Source: Natronomonas halophila (lineage in GTDB: Archaea > Halobacteriota > Halobacteria > Halobacteriales > Haloarculaceae). Taken from it: DNA of 64,000 nt. A program made the position numbers and the translations under genes. The stretch's first letter is position 1, and each line of letters begins with the position of its first letter. The notes below the pieces were generated by a model. That model searched no databases and had not been told where the DNA came from. It saw only the letters and a program-made list of their open reading frames with translations. Below are positions 49,225-58,496 of the stretch, piece by piece. The stretch lies in the NCBI RefSeq assembly GCF_013391085.1, contig NZ_CP058334.1:682001-746000 (forward strand), read 5' to 3'.

Positions 49225-50640
49225 TTAGTCGTCGCCGAGGATGACCCGCTCGGTCATCGCGGCGGGGTCGAGCACCTCGTCGGCTTCCTCCTCGGTGAGG
49301 TAGCCCTGACTGACGGCGACCTCGCGGACCGATTTGCCCTCCTTGAGGGCCTGCTTTGCGACCTTCGAAGCCTTGTCGTAGCCGATGGCGGGGTTGAGCG
49401 CCGTCGCCAACGCCATGGACTGGTCGACCTGCTTCTTGCAGTGGTCCTCGTTGGCTTCCAGTTTGGCGACGAAGCGCTCGCCGAACAGTTCCGCGCTGTT
49501 GGCGATGATGTTCGCGCTCTGGAGGAAGTTGTACGCCAGGACGGGCTTGTAGAGGTTGAGGTCGATTTCACCGCGAGCGGCGCCGGCCGAAACCGCGGCG
49601 TCGTTGCCGACCACCTGCTTGTGGACCTGATTAACCGACTCGGCGACGACCGGATTGATTTTGCCGGGCATAATCGAGGACCCGGGCTGGTTCTCGGGCT
49701 GTTCGATTTCGCCGAGGCCGTTCCGCGGGCCGGAGGCCAGCAGGCGGAGGTCGTTGGCGATCTTGTTCATCGACCCGGCGACGGTACGGAGCGCGCCGTG
49801 GGCTTCACTCATGGCGTCGTGAGCGGCCTGGGCCTCGAAGTGGTTGCTGGCTTCCTGGAACTCCAGGCCGGTCTCCGAAGAGATGTGCTGGGCGGCACGC
49901 GAGGGGAACTCCGGATGGGTGTTGAGACCCGTCCCGACGGCGGTACCGCCGAGGGCGAGCTCGCCGAGGCTGTCGCGGACGCCGGCGACGCGCTGGATGC
50001 CCTTTTCAATCTGGGCGCGGTAGCCGCCGAACTCCTGGCCCAGACGGACCGGCGTGGCGTCCTGCAGGTGGGTGCGGCCGGTCTTGACGACGTCGTCGAA
50101 TTCCTTTTCTTTCGCTTCGAGGGCGTCGGCGAGCGTCTGGAGACCGGGGATGACGTCACGCTCGACTGCTTCGAGGGAGGCGACGTGCATCGCCGTCGGG
50201 ATGACGTCGTTGGAGGACTGCCCGTAGTTGACGTGGTCGTTGGGGTGGATTTCACGCGTGCCGATTTCGCCGCCGTAAATCTCGGTGGCGCGGTTGGCGA
50301 TGACCTCGTTTGCGTTCATGTTCGAGGACGTACCCGACCCCGTCTGGAAGATGTCGACCGGGAAGTGCTCGTCGTGCTGGCCGGCGATGACCTCGTCGGC
50401 GGCCTCGATGATGGCCTCGGCCTTGTCCTCCTCCAGCAGGTCGAGTTCACGGTTGGCCTTCGCCGCGGATTTCTTGACGATGCCGAGCGCGCGGATGAAC
50501 CGGCGCTGGAACGTCAACCCCGAGACGGGGAAGTTGCCGATGGCGCGTTGGGTCTGGGCGCCCCAGTAGGCATCCGCCGGGACCTGCATCTCGCCGAGAC
50601 TGTCCTCTTCGGTACGGTATTCCTGCTCGTCGTCAGCCAT
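49225..50640 (-). CDS. fumC: Class II fumarate hydratase
   Basis: A 471-residue iron-sulfur-independent fumarase of the fumarase/aspartase superfamily, converting fumarate to L-malate in the TCA cycle. Motifs: QTGSGTSSNMNANEV (about 98-112), GRTHLQDATPV (about 185-195), the superfamily signature GSSIMPGKINPV (about 320-331) and EGKSVREVAVSQGYLTEEEADEVLDP. ATG at 50640 (MADDEQEYRTEEDSLGEMQVP); upstream in-frame region to 50700 is unlikely coding. No truncation. Confidence 0.96.
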   Translation of the reverse strand: MADDEQEYRTEEDSLGEMQVPADAYWGAQTQRAIGNFPVSGLTFQRRFIRALGIVKKSAAKANRELDLLEEDKAEAIIEAADEVIAGQHDEHFPVDIFQTGSGTSSNMNANEVIANRATEIYGGEIGTREIHPNDHVNYGQSSNDVIPTAMHVASLEAVERDVIPGLQTLADALEAKEKEFDDVVKTGRTHLQDATPVRLGQEFGGYRAQIEKGIQRVAGVRDSLGELALGGTAVGTGLNTHPEFPSRAAQHISSETGLEFQEASNHFEAQAAHDAMSEAHGALRTVAGSMNKIANDLRLLASGPRNGLGEIEQPENQPGSSIMPGKINPVVAESVNQVHKQVVGNDAAVSAGAARGEIDLNLYKPVLAYNFLQSANIIANSAELFGERFVAKLEANEDHCKKQVDQSMALATALNPAIGYDKASKVAKQALKEGKSVREVAVSQGYLTEEEADEVLDPAAMTERVILGDD

Positions 50641-50736
50641 ACGCGGAGCGTCGGACCAAGGTAGGTAAAAATCATCGAAACACGCATCGAACCGCCGCAA
50701 CCGACAAGCGTCGTTCCACTCGGTTTGCCGCCTGCC

Positions 50737-50970
50737 TCACTCGGGCGTCCGCGTCGTCAACTCCAGAGCGTGAATCTCGGTGGTCATCGCCTCGCCGAGG
50801 GCGTCATAGACCATGTCGTGCTGGTCGAGGAGCGACTCCCCCTCGAAGGCCGGCGAGACCACCGTCGCCCGCAGATGGTCGTCGTCGTGGTCACCGCGCG
50901 TACGTTCGACCGTCGCCTCGCAGTCCTCGATTGCCGACTCGATGCGTTCCTTGACCTCTTCGGGAGTCAT
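50737..50970 (-). CDS. BolA-family protein
   Basis: A 77-residue BolA-like protein: EEVKERIESAIEDCEATVERTRGDHDDDHLRATVVSPAFEGESLLDQHDMVYDAL (motif FEGxSLxxxHxMVYxAL, near residues 41-58). The conserved His in LLDQHDMVY is a likely Fe-S ligand in complexes with monothiol glutaredoxins. Archaeal BolA proteins are of unclear role. ATG at 50970 adopted. It is divergent from thiI by 100 bases. Confidence 0.9.
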   Translation of the reverse strand: MTPEEVKERIESAIEDCEATVERTRGDHDDDHLRATVVSPAFEGESLLDQHDMVYDALGEAMTTEIHALELTTRTPE

Positions 50971-51070
50971 ACCCGTTGGTGGGCGCCGGGGAAGGAAAAA
51001 CACCCCGTCCCGAACGCGGACGGCGTCCCCACAGCGGCACGCATTTATCCGCCGACCGTCGAGTTTCGGT

Positions 51071-52216
51071 ATGGATTGTGTCGTCGTTCGCTACGGCGAA
51101 CTCAGCACGAAGGGCCGGCCCGTCCGCCGCAACATGGAGGAGCAACTGCGCTCGAACCTTGCGGCCGCCCTCGATGCCCGCGACATCAACGGCGACGTCG
51201 ACCGGACCGCGGGCCGCCTCATCATCGACACCGAAGCGACCGAGGCCGCCGTCGACGCTGCCAGCGACCTTCCGGGCGTCGTTTCCGCCAGCCCTGCCCG
51301 GACCGTTGACCCGGACGCCGAGGTCATCTACGAGGCGCTTGCTGACCTCGCCCGTGAGCGCGAAGGCGAGTTCGAAACATACGCCGTCCGCGCCTCACGC
51401 GCGGGCGACCACCCGTTCACCAGCCCACAACTCGAACGCGAGGGGGGCGCCGCCGTCGGCGAGGCCGTCGATGCCGCTGTGGATTTGGACAACCCCGACG
51501 TGACCTTCGAGGCCGACGTGCGCCATCAGGTCGCCTACGTCTTCGCCGAGCGTCGGAAGGGGCCCGGCGGCCTCCCCGTCGGCACTCAAGAACCGCTCGT
51601 CGCGCTCGTCTCCGGCGGTATCGACTCACCCGTCGCTGCCTTTGAGGCCATGCGCCACGGTTCGCCGGTCATCCCCGTCTACGTCGACTTAGGCGATTAC
51701 GGCGGCGTCGACCACCGCGCCCGCGCCATCGCGGCCTGCGAGCATCTCGCCGCCCGCGCGCCGAACCACGACATCACGCCCTACGTCGTCGACGGCGGGG
51801 AGTCGGTCGACCACATCGCGGGCCACGTCGACCGCGGGCGGATGCTCTCGCTGCGGCGCTACTTCTTCGCCGTCGCTGAAGCTATCGCCGAACAGGAGGA
51901 CGCCGCCGGCATCGTCACCGGCGAGGCGCTCGGGCAGAAATCAAGCCAGACCGCGCGGAACCTGCAGGTGACCAGCGCCGCCGTCGATATGCCGGTTCAC
52001 CGGCCACTCTTTTCGGTCGACAAACCCGAAATCGTCGAGCGGGCGAAGGTGCTGGGGACCTTCGAGGACGCCGGGATTTCGGCCGGCTGTAATCGGCTTG
52101 CGCCCGACAAGCCCGAAACGAAGGGCCGACTGGAGGGCCTACTGAAGGTCGAACCGGACGATATCTTCGAGCGGGCGCGTGCGGACGCGGCCGACGCCGA
52201 ACGGGTCGATATTTAA
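51071..52216 (+). CDS. thiI: tRNA 4-thiouridine synthase
   Basis: A 381-residue ThiI enzyme inserting sulfur at U8 of tRNA. N-terminal ferredoxin-like/NFLD region and THUMP domain (residues 60-160; FEADVRHQVAYVFAERR), P-loop pyrophosphatase motif SGGIDSP (181-187), and the catalytic Cys in GISAGCNRLAPDKPETK. It lacks the C-terminal rhodanese domain, as in archaeal ThiI, so sulfur comes from another donor. The ATG at 51071 is well supported by upstream TTTATCC (51044-51050) as TATA-like element. The same protein can function in thiazole synthesis in bacteria. Confidence 0.95.
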   Translation: MDCVVVRYGELSTKGRPVRRNMEEQLRSNLAAALDARDINGDVDRTAGRLIIDTEATEAAVDAASDLPGVVSASPARTVDPDAEVIYEALADLAREREGEFETYAVRASRAGDHPFTSPQLEREGGAAVGEAVDAAVDLDNPDVTFEADVRHQVAYVFAERRKGPGGLPVGTQEPLVALVSGGIDSPVAAFEAMRHGSPVIPVYVDLGDYGGVDHRARAIAACEHLAARAPNHDITPYVVDGGESVDHIAGHVDRGRMLSLRRYFFAVAEAIAEQEDAAGIVTGEALGQKSSQTARNLQVTSAAVDMPVHRPLFSVDKPEIVERAKVLGTFEDAGISAGCNRLAPDKPETKGRLEGLLKVEPDDIFERARADAADAERVDI

Positions 52217-52219
52217 AAG

Positions 52220-53203
52220 CTAGCTCCAGCGGTCGAGCCCCGTCTGGACGACGGATTCCTCGATGCGCTCGAAGCCGCGTTCGACCTCGTCGGCCGGGAC
52301 TCCCCACTCGTCGGTGACGTAGGATTTCGCGGCGTCGAGGTCGGGGTTGATGTCGGTGTCGTACTCGTAGTCGTCGGTCACGTCGGGGTCGAGGAACATA
52401 TGCTGGATGCGCTCGGCGTTGGGGATGTCATCATCACGTGATTCAAGCACCCCCCAGAGGTCGCCGTGTTCGTTGATGAGTTTAATCGCGGTTTTCGGGC
52501 CGACGCCGGAGAGGCCCTCGTTGAAGTCCGTACCCATGAGGATGGCGGCGTCGACCAGTTGTTCCCACGTCAGGTCGTGCTTTTCGAGGGTTCGGTCGAA
52601 GTACATGCACTCGGGGTCACCCTTACTGGTGAGTTGCCGGAGGGTCTTGGGCGCGCCCAAAAGCAGGCTGTCGTAGTCCTCGGAGCCGGCGTAGTCGACG
52701 TCGCCGTTGCGGGCCATGTGGGCGGTCTGTGCCTCGCCTTCTGCGGGCGCTTCGAGATAGGGCACGTCGAGCAAATCGAGTAACTCCCGTGTCGTCTCCT
52801 GAATCGTGTCGGTGAGCCGCTGGGTACGGGATTCGAGGGCGGCGATATCGGCGGCTTCGGCGCCCTCCTCGCGGGCGGTTTCGAGTTGGTCTTCGTACTC
52901 TTCACGCTGTTCGCGCCGCTCGGCAATCTCGTCGTCTTTGAGTTCGGTGACGCCGCCGTCGAAGACGAAGACGGGCGTGATGTCGTGTTCGAAGAACTTC
53001 GGCAGCCCCTGGACGACGCCGATGAGGTTGGCGACTTCCTCGCCGTCGTCGGTGGTGTAGGCCTCGCTTCGAGTGAACTTGACCGTCGTCGTCAGATAGC
53101 GGTACAGCCAATTGTGGGCGTCGATGGCGACCACTGCGCCCGTCAGTTCCTCGAAGGGTTTGGGCTCGAGGACCGCCAGTTGTCGGATATCCGCGTTTCC
53201 CAT
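52220..53203 (-). CDS. fen: Flap endonuclease FEN-1
   Basis: A 327-residue structure-specific nuclease of DNA replication and repair. N-domain ([16 protein letters not shown], about 22-37) and I-domain ([29 protein letters not shown], about 157-185) supply the metal-binding acidic residues; helix-hairpin-helix [11 protein letters not shown] follows. The C-terminus QTGLDRWS fits a PCNA-interacting peptide (Q-x-x-L-x-x-W-S). Start at ATG 53203; 18 residues of upstream frame are not needed. Converges with thiI by 4 bases. Confidence 0.95.
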   Translation of the reverse strand: MGNADIRQLAVLEPKPFEELTGAVVAIDAHNWLYRYLTTTVKFTRSEAYTTDDGEEVANLIGVVQGLPKFFEHDITPVFVFDGGVTELKDDEIAERREQREEYEDQLETAREEGAEAADIAALESRTQRLTDTIQETTRELLDLLDVPYLEAPAEGEAQTAHMARNGDVDYAGSEDYDSLLLGAPKTLRQLTSKGDPECMYFDRTLEKHDLTWEQLVDAAILMGTDFNEGLSGVGPKTAIKLINEHGDLWGVLESRDDDIPNAERIQHMFLDPDVTDDYEYDTDINPDLDAAKSYVTDEWGVPADEVERGFERIEESVVQTGLDRWS

Positions 53204-53269
53204 TGGCGGGCGTTCGCCGGCCGGCGGCTTGAAACCGTCGGGGTTGCGGCCGCTCAATCGGCCCGCTGG

Positions 53270-53848
53270 TCACTCGTCAGACGGCGGTTCCGCACCGTGT
53301 TTTCGTTCCAGAAAATCCGTCTCGGCTGCTGACAGCTTTCGTCGTCGGTAGACGTCGAAGCCCGCCTGATACTGCTCCGTCGGTTGCTCGGCCCGCTCGC
53401 GCGCCGGCCGTTCGAGGACGAGTTCGGCGACGCCCGTCTCCTCGCCAGTGAAGGCGAACCCAGCCTTGTAGAGCGCCTCGTAGGCGAACGGGTTGTTAAC
53501 CGCGATGCGTACGCGCTCGTAGCCACGGGGGCCCGCACGCTCGGCGACGAACGCACAGAGGCGCGGACCGAGTCCCTCTCCCCGGCAGTCCTCGCGGACC
53601 GTCACGTACCGGAGCCACAACGTCTCGGAATCGGTCCGGTCTTCGTTGAACGCCACGGCCGCGAGTATGTCTTCGTCCCACTTGCCGTCCGTAGCGGCGT
53701 CTCGGGCGTCCGCCCGTCGAATCACCGCCTTGCCCGTATTCGACATGACGAACTTCCCGGCGTAGCTGAACTCGCGGTAATCCAACCGGAGCGTCGGCCC
53801 GTCCTCGGGCCAGCCGAGAAGTACGGGAGCGGCGGTATCGGGCGCCAT
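53270..53848 (-). CDS. GNAT-family N-acetyltransferase
   Basis: A 192-residue GNAT protein: AAVAFNEDRTDSETLWLRYVTVREDCRGEGLGPRLCAFVAERA with acetyl-CoA loop RGEGLGP (a R/QxxGxG/A variant), then ERVRIAVNNPFAYEALYKAGFAFTGEET with the Asn/Tyr motif of motif B. A divergent N-terminal half (GWPEDGPTLRLDYREFSYAGK) precedes. Acceptor unknown. A second GNAT is at 35.1 kb. Divergent from the methyltransferase gene by 51 bases. Confidence 0.87.
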   Translation of the reverse strand: MAPDTAAPVLLGWPEDGPTLRLDYREFSYAGKFVMSNTGKAVIRRADARDAATDGKWDEDILAAVAFNEDRTDSETLWLRYVTVREDCRGEGLGPRLCAFVAERAGPRGYERVRIAVNNPFAYEALYKAGFAFTGEETGVAELVLERPARERAEQPTEQYQAGFDVYRRRKLSAAETDFLERKHGAEPPSDE

Positions 53849-53899
53849 AGCTTGATTACGGGGGCAACGGAGTTATGCTCGGCGCTTGATGAAGCAGGT

Positions 53900-54460
53900 A
53901 TGAACCGCTGGGACGTGACTGCCTTCGACGCGTTCGCCCCGCTCTACGACCTCGTGATGCCAGCGGCCGATTCCGTCTCCCTGAGAAAGGGTCTGGCCTG
54001 CGCGGACCGCGAGGTCGAGCGCATCGTCGAGGTCGGCGGCGGGTCCGGCCGAGCCGCGAGGGAGGTCGGCGCTGCGGTGCTCGACCCCGCTCGCGGGATG
54101 CTCGAACGGGCGCAAGCGAAAGGTCTGGAGACGGTACAGGCCAGCGCGACGGACCTGCCGCTGGCGACGGAATCGGTCGATGCGGTCCTCGTCGTGGACG
54201 CGCTCCATCACTTCCCGAATCATGACCGTTGTCTGTCGGAAATCGCTCGCGTCCTCGCGCCGGGCGGCGTCCTCGTAGTTCGGGAGTTCGACCGCTCGAC
54301 ACGACGGGGGTATCTGCTCGAACTCGCCGAGCGAGCGGTCGCCTTCGATTCGACGTTCTATTCGGCAGCGGAGTTAGGCGAGCGTATCGACGCCGCGGGG
54401 TTGGACGCACGGCCCGTCGAATACGGCTTCGGGATGACCGTCGTCGGCGTCAAGGACTAA
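53900..54460 (+). CDS. Class I SAM-dependent methyltransferase
   Basis: A 186-residue Rossmann-fold methyltransferase of the UbiE/Methyltransf_11 kind: VEVGGGSGRAAREVGA (motif I, about 42-57), ATDLPLATESVDAVLVVDALHHFPN, ARVLAPGGVLVVREFD. The Asp in VLDPARG and the acidic EVGGG loop hold SAM. The ATG at 53900 (MNRWDVTAFDAFAPLYDLVMP) gives the usual start. Substrate unknown. It overlaps the next minus-strand gene by four bases. Confidence 0.9.
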   Translation: MNRWDVTAFDAFAPLYDLVMPAADSVSLRKGLACADREVERIVEVGGGSGRAAREVGAAVLDPARGMLERAQAKGLETVQASATDLPLATESVDAVLVVDALHHFPNHDRCLSEIARVLAPGGVLVVREFDRSTRRGYLLELAERAVAFDSTFYSAAELGERIDAAGLDARPVEYGFGMTVVGVKD

Positions 54461-54648
54461 TCCGAGTCGCTCGCGGACTCGAACTCGACATCGAGCCCAT
54501 CGACGTCGATTCCCTCCGCACGGCGGTGGTTGAGCACTCTGGTCGAATGGACCACCGGGTGGTTCAACAGTGTGAGCGCACCTGCGGTCACGTCCGACCC
54601 GGCGTAATACTCGATTTCGCTCCCGGGCTCCCCCCGTGGTTTGTGCAT
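54457..54648 (-). CDS. Small conserved hypothetical protein
   Basis: A 63-residue protein (MHKPRGEPGSEIEYYAGSD, VTAGALTLLNHPVVHSTRV, LNHRRAEGIDVDGLDVEFES) with an alternating strand pattern and acidic C-terminus. It ends 4 bases inside the convergent methyltransferase gene. The start at 54648 is an ATG. Looks like a small soluble domain; no known family. Confidence 0.6.
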   Translation of the reverse strand: MHKPRGEPGSEIEYYAGSDVTAGALTLLNHPVVHSTRVLNHRRAEGIDVDGLDVEFESASDSD

Positions 54649-54750
54649 TGGTAACCCTCGTTCCTACGAACTGAGAGCACACCACGAAAAGACCTTATCC
54701 CGGACATGCACCGTCCTTTGAGTACCCGGGCGAAAAGCGTCGAAGCGAAG

Positions 54751-55176
54751 TTATCGCACTTTGAAGTAGATGAACCGCCAGACTGCGAGGACGACGGCCC
54801 CACCGGCAGTGATGACGGCGATGAAGGTGAGTTGGACGTTTCCTTCGACGAACGGCGTCGCACGGATTGCGAACCCGATAACTGCGGCAGGTATCCACGA
54901 GCGAATCGCGAGCGGAATCGAGGAGTTGGGTGCGGAACCGGCGCCCGGCGAATACGCGCCGATGAGAGGTGCGGCGATGAGCCAGCCGACGATGAAGGGC
55001 GCGGCGGCGTTGACGAAGGCGAGCGGTTCGGTCATGAGGACGTCGATAGGCGAGAGGCCCGGTCGGTGTTGGGCCGTGCCGACCAGCAGGAACGCCAGCA
55101 GGACGACGATGTCGCCGACCGCGATGGGCCAGGTGCCGGCGTCGAGTCGCTGTTCAAGGAACGATTGGTCTGCCAT
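54751..55176 (-). CDS. DUF3054-family membrane protein
   Basis: A 141-residue protein with four hydrophobic helices (about 16-34, 49-70, 92-108, 118-138). The PIAVGDIVVLLAFLLVGTAQH and PFIVGWLIAAPLIGAY segments are the DUF3054 hallmark, an uncharacterised transmembrane family. ATG at 55176. Upstream on the same strand is an MFS gene separated by 40 bases, so a common transcript is possible. Confidence 0.85.
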   Translation of the reverse strand: MADQSFLEQRLDAGTWPIAVGDIVVLLAFLLVGTAQHRPGLSPIDVLMTEPLAFVNAAAPFIVGWLIAAPLIGAYSPGAGSAPNSSIPLAIRSWIPAAVIGFAIRATPFVEGNVQLTFIAVITAGGAVVLAVWRFIYFKVR

Positions 55177-55216
55177 GTCCGGCCGTTCGGTGTCACCCTT
55201 ACAAGTCCTTGCGGAT

Positions 55217-56545
55217 TCACGCGAGGAGGCCGGACCCGGAGGGCGGCCGGAGAAGGAAGGCCGCGAGGCCGGCGGCGATAGCGAGGCCACCGCCGAGAGC
55301 GACCGTCGGGACCCACCCGTAGGCAGCCACGAGGTAGCCCGCGACGGTGCCGGCGAAGATTCCGCCGCCGACCTTGGCGGTGTAGAGGACCGCGTAGTTC
55401 GACGAGGAGTGTTCGGCCCCGTAATACTCCGAGAGGATGGACGGGAAGAACACATACAGCGGCGAGGAGAAGAACATCGCCAGCAGGACCATCCCGACGA
55501 AGGCGATGCCGATATCGGCCGTTCCCGCGCCGACGAGGCCGAGTCTGAAGAGGCCGGCCAGAAGGAAGGACCCGGCCATGACGTACTTCCGCTCGAAGCG
55601 GTCCGAGACCTCGCCCAAAATCATCCGGGAGATGCCCGCCGAGATGGGCAGAAGCGTCGCGGCGATAGTGGCGACGAGCGCCGTGAAGCCGAAGTGCTGG
55701 GCGACGCTGACGACGTTGGCGATGACGACGAGGTCGGCGCCGGCCATCGCGACGAACATCGCAAAGAGCAGCCAGAACTGCCAGGTTCGGAGCATTTCGG
55801 TCGGTGAGTAGGCATCGCCCCGAAGCGAGGCGGCGAGGTCCGAGTCGTCGGTCTCGTCGTCGCCGAACCAGTCCTCGGGCGGGTCCCGGAGGACGGCGGC
55901 CCCCACGAGCAGAACGACGAGAATCGCGAGGCCGACGTTCCGAAGCACGTCGGCGTAGGCCGCGACCGTCGCGTTCGCGCGGACGTAGGGCACGACGAGG
56001 GCGCTCCCGCCAGCGAATGCCATCGTCCCGATGCCGGTCGTCAGGCCAGTCCGGTCGGGGAACCACTTGACTGCGGTGTTGACCGCAACGGTGTAGATGA
56101 TGCCGACGCCGACGGCGCCGAGCGAGTAGAGGACGTAGAGTTGCCACAGCGAGGTGGCGTAGGCGAGGCCGACGTAGCCGCCGCCCGCCAGAATCGCCGC
56201 GAAGAAGGTCAACGCGCCGGGACCGCGGCGGTCCCGCCACCAGCCGGCCGGGAACTGCGAGAGCGACTGGAAGACGACGTAAAACGAGAACACCGCGCCG
56301 AGGGCGGGCAACGCGAGGTCGAGACTCTCGGCGAGCGGCCCCTCGATGGACGACCAGACGTACTGGTAGGGGCTGACTGCCGCCATCATCCCGGCGGCCG
56401 CGACGATTTGCCACCAGCGCGAGAAACCGAGCACGTCGCGGGCCCGCCCGTCGTAATCGATGCCCGCCGTCGCATCGACGTCCGTTTCGGACGGATCGCC
56501 GCCCGAGTCATCAGCCGGGGGATCTCCCGGCGAATCGTCACTCAT
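55217..56545 (-). CDS. MFS transporter, OFA (oxalate/formate antiporter)-like
   Basis: A 442-residue major-facilitator protein with 12 predicted helices. N-half: YQYVWSSIEGPLAESLDLALPALGAVFSFYVVFQSLSQFPAGWWRDRRGPGALTFF (about 77-132), with the loop 2-3 motif WWRDRRGPG; C-half: GEVSDRFERKYVMAGSF. It resembles the OFA clade. The N-terminal 60 residues are acidic and cytosolic. Substrate is unassigned. Start at 56545. It is adjacent to DUF3054 on the same strand. Confidence 0.87.
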   Translation of the reverse strand: MSDDSPGDPPADDSGGDPSETDVDATAGIDYDGRARDVLGFSRWWQIVAAAGMMAAVSPYQYVWSSIEGPLAESLDLALPALGAVFSFYVVFQSLSQFPAGWWRDRRGPGALTFFAAILAGGGYVGLAYATSLWQLYVLYSLGAVGVGIIYTVAVNTAVKWFPDRTGLTTGIGTMAFAGGSALVVPYVRANATVAAYADVLRNVGLAILVVLLVGAAVLRDPPEDWFGDDETDDSDLAASLRGDAYSPTEMLRTWQFWLLFAMFVAMAGADLVVIANVVSVAQHFGFTALVATIAATLLPISAGISRMILGEVSDRFERKYVMAGSFLLAGLFRLGLVGAGTADIGIAFVGMVLLAMFFSSPLYVFFPSILSEYYGAEHSSSNYAVLYTAKVGGGIFAGTVAGYLVAAYGWVPTVALGGGLAIAAGLAAFLLRPPSGSGLLA

Positions 56546-56850
56546 CGTCCGGCGATTGCGGGCCCCTCGGAATAAACGAACGGACTCGTCGACGACCGGT
56601 TCGGCTCCCGCAAACGCCGGCAAAACCGTATTCGCGACGCGTATATCACCGGCACCTCGACGGGCGATATCGGGGTATCTGTAATTCCGACGTATATCGC
56701 CTGACTACGAGATTTAGGGCCAAAACCATTTCATAAGTTATGGAGATTTAATCCAACACATACACAGAGCCGACACGTCGCTACTCCGTTTCGTATCAGA
56801 CTGTTTTAGGAAACACTTATACCAATATTCCTCATAGTTGTGCATGTATT
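56546..56850. other. Intergenic region with an AT-rich stretch, no gene
   Basis: 305 bases. 56710-56850 is AT-rich (GCCAAAACCATTTCATAAG, GGAGATTTAATCC, AGGAAACACTTATACC), giving a TATA-like TTATACC at 56816-56822 about 30 bases before the ATG at 56851. No other feature seen. Confidence 0.45.
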
Positions 56851-57087
56851 ATGACGGGTTATTACGACATCGTGCTGGGGCTGATTCCCCTTTCGCTCGC
56901 CGGCCTGACCGCGATCCTCCTCGCTGCCGGGATGTCGTTATCCGCCTCCGTTCCCATCGCCTCCGTCGTCGCCTTCGGGCTGATGGGCCATGCGATGTTC
57001 GTCAACGCGCCGGTGGCTACGCCGGCCTCCAACGGCGGACAGACGGCCCCCGATACCTCGGCCTCCGGGAACGGCTCCCTCGAATAG
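56851..57087 (+). CDS. Small two-helix membrane protein
   Basis: A 78-residue protein with two hydrophobic helices (7-28 and 33-52) and a polar Thr/Ser/Asn-rich tail (VATPASNGGQTAPDTSASGN). TTATACC (56816-56822) supplies a promoter. It precedes the ornithine cyclodeaminase gene by 38 bases. Function unknown. Confidence 0.7.
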   Translation: MTGYYDIVLGLIPLSLAGLTAILLAAGMSLSASVPIASVVAFGLMGHAMFVNAPVATPASNGGQTAPDTSASGNGSLE

Positions 57088-57125
57088 TCGCAGTCACTAA
57101 ACGCACCGCGCTCGAAGCGCTTTCT

Positions 57126-58124
57126 ATGACCGACGTCCTGTTCCTGCGAAGTGACGAACTCGCCGACCTCGGAACGGCAGCCGAATACGTCGACTGGGTC
57201 CGCGAAGGCTATGCCAGCCACGGCAACTCCGGGTCCGCCGAACCGCGAACCAAACTCGTCAGCGGCGACCCGCCGGGAATGTGTACCGGCTACCTCGCCA
57301 TCCTCCCCGAGGTCGGCGGCATGGGCGGCTACACCTACGCCGCCGGCTTCGGCGACGAGGACGTCCACCTCGCGCTGCCGCTTTTCGACGCCGAATCCGG
57401 CCGCATGGTCGCGATGCTCGACGGCGCCTCGATGAACCCCTTCAAGACCGGCGCAGTCGGTGCCCTCGGCGTCGACGAACTCGCCCGCGAGGACGCCTCG
57501 ACCTGTGCAGTCATCGGCTCCGGCACGCAGGCCCGCGGCCAGCTGAGAGCTGCCGCGACCGTCCGGGACTTCGAGACGGTGCGGGTCTACTCGCCGACCG
57601 AGGAGAACCGTGAAGCCTTCGCCGAGACGTTCGACGAGCGCCTCGATGCGGACGTCTCGGCCGCCGACTCCTCGGGCGACGCTATCGCCGACGCCGACGT
57701 CGTCATCACCGCGACGAAGGCCTCTGACCCGGTCTTCCACGACCACGAACTCCCGGACGGTGCCCACGTCACCGCGGTGGGCCAGTACGACCGGGGTAAA
57801 CAGGAGATCCCGCCCGAAACCGTCGCCCGCGCGACCTACGTCCCCGACCTCCGAGAGCGGGCCCTTCAGGACGCTGGGGCCTTCCTCCACGCGCTGGACG
57901 GCGGCCTTATCGACGAGGACCACGTCCACGCGGAACTGGGCGAAGTCGTCGCCGGCCACGAACCCGGCCGGACCAGCGACGACGAGATTACGGTCTTCGA
58001 CAGCGGCGGGACCGGCATCGAAACCGTCGCCGCCGCGTGGTATCTCTACCAGCGCGCCGACGAGCAGGGCCTCGGCGAACCCATCGAGTTCACGCCGGGC
58101 AGCCAGGCCTGGACGGACGAGTAA
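57126..58124 (+). CDS. Ornithine cyclodeaminase / mu-crystallin family protein
   Basis: A 332-residue NAD(P)-binding protein: YTYAAGFGDEDVHLALPLFDAESGRMVAMLDGASMNPFKTGAVGALGVDELAREDASTCAVIGSGTQARGQL (about 68-140; GSGTQA dinucleotide loop), and DADVVITATKASDPVF with SGGTGIETVAAAW near the end. Members deaminate ornithine to proline, or act as ketimine reductases or alanine dehydrogenases. The typical ornithine-contact residues could not be confirmed. It is a different family from the TIGR00300 enzyme at 24 kb. ATG at 57126. Confidence 0.85.
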   Translation: MTDVLFLRSDELADLGTAAEYVDWVREGYASHGNSGSAEPRTKLVSGDPPGMCTGYLAILPEVGGMGGYTYAAGFGDEDVHLALPLFDAESGRMVAMLDGASMNPFKTGAVGALGVDELAREDASTCAVIGSGTQARGQLRAAATVRDFETVRVYSPTEENREAFAETFDERLDADVSAADSSGDAIADADVVITATKASDPVFHDHELPDGAHVTAVGQYDRGKQEIPPETVARATYVPDLRERALQDAGAFLHALDGGLIDEDHVHAELGEVVAGHEPGRTSDDEITVFDSGGTGIETVAAAWYLYQRADEQGLGEPIEFTPGSQAWTDE

Positions 58125-58190
58125 TCGGGAACGTTACCCTCGATTGACGGCCGCCACAGGTTTATACAGCAGAAAGGCAGAATGATAGGT

Positions 58191-58490
58191 ATGGTGGACA
58201 TCGTCCAGGAACCCTCGATTCGGTCCGGTCAGCCCCGCGTTGACGGGACGAGAATCACGGTCCTCGACGTCAAGCGGCGAGTCATCGACGAAGACGAGGA
58301 CCCACACGTCGTCGCCGGTGAGTTCGATATCTCGATGGCGACGCTCTTCGACGCGCTCGCCTACTACTACGAGAACCGCGAGGAATTCACCGACCGGGAG
58401 CGAGCGTACGCGGCCGACCGAGCCGAGGGCGAACACCGGACTCGGGAACTGTTGGCCAGCGAGACGGATCTCTCCGAGCGGGCTGATTGA
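58191..58490 (+). CDS. DUF433-domain antitoxin
   Basis: A 99-residue protein: VDIVQEPSIRSGQPRVDGTRITVLDVKRRVIDEDEDPHVVAGEFDISMATLFDALAYYYENREEF, the DUF433 pattern (a winged HTH) with a basic linker and an acidic tail. It is a probable antitoxin and autoregulator for the DUF5615 partner whose ATG is 6 bases after its stop. TTTATACAGC (58161-58170) lies 25-30 bases before the ATG at 58191. The ATG at 58182 would add three residues. Confidence 0.85.
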   Translation: MVDIVQEPSIRSGQPRVDGTRITVLDVKRRVIDEDEDPHVVAGEFDISMATLFDALAYYYENREEFTDRERAYAADRAEGEHRTRELLASETDLSERAD

Positions 58491-58496
58491 CCTTCG

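Noticed and set aside
48682-50664. 660-codon plus-strand frame over dys and fumC
   Set aside because: Antisense to two well conserved enzymes; no start signal and no family resemblance.
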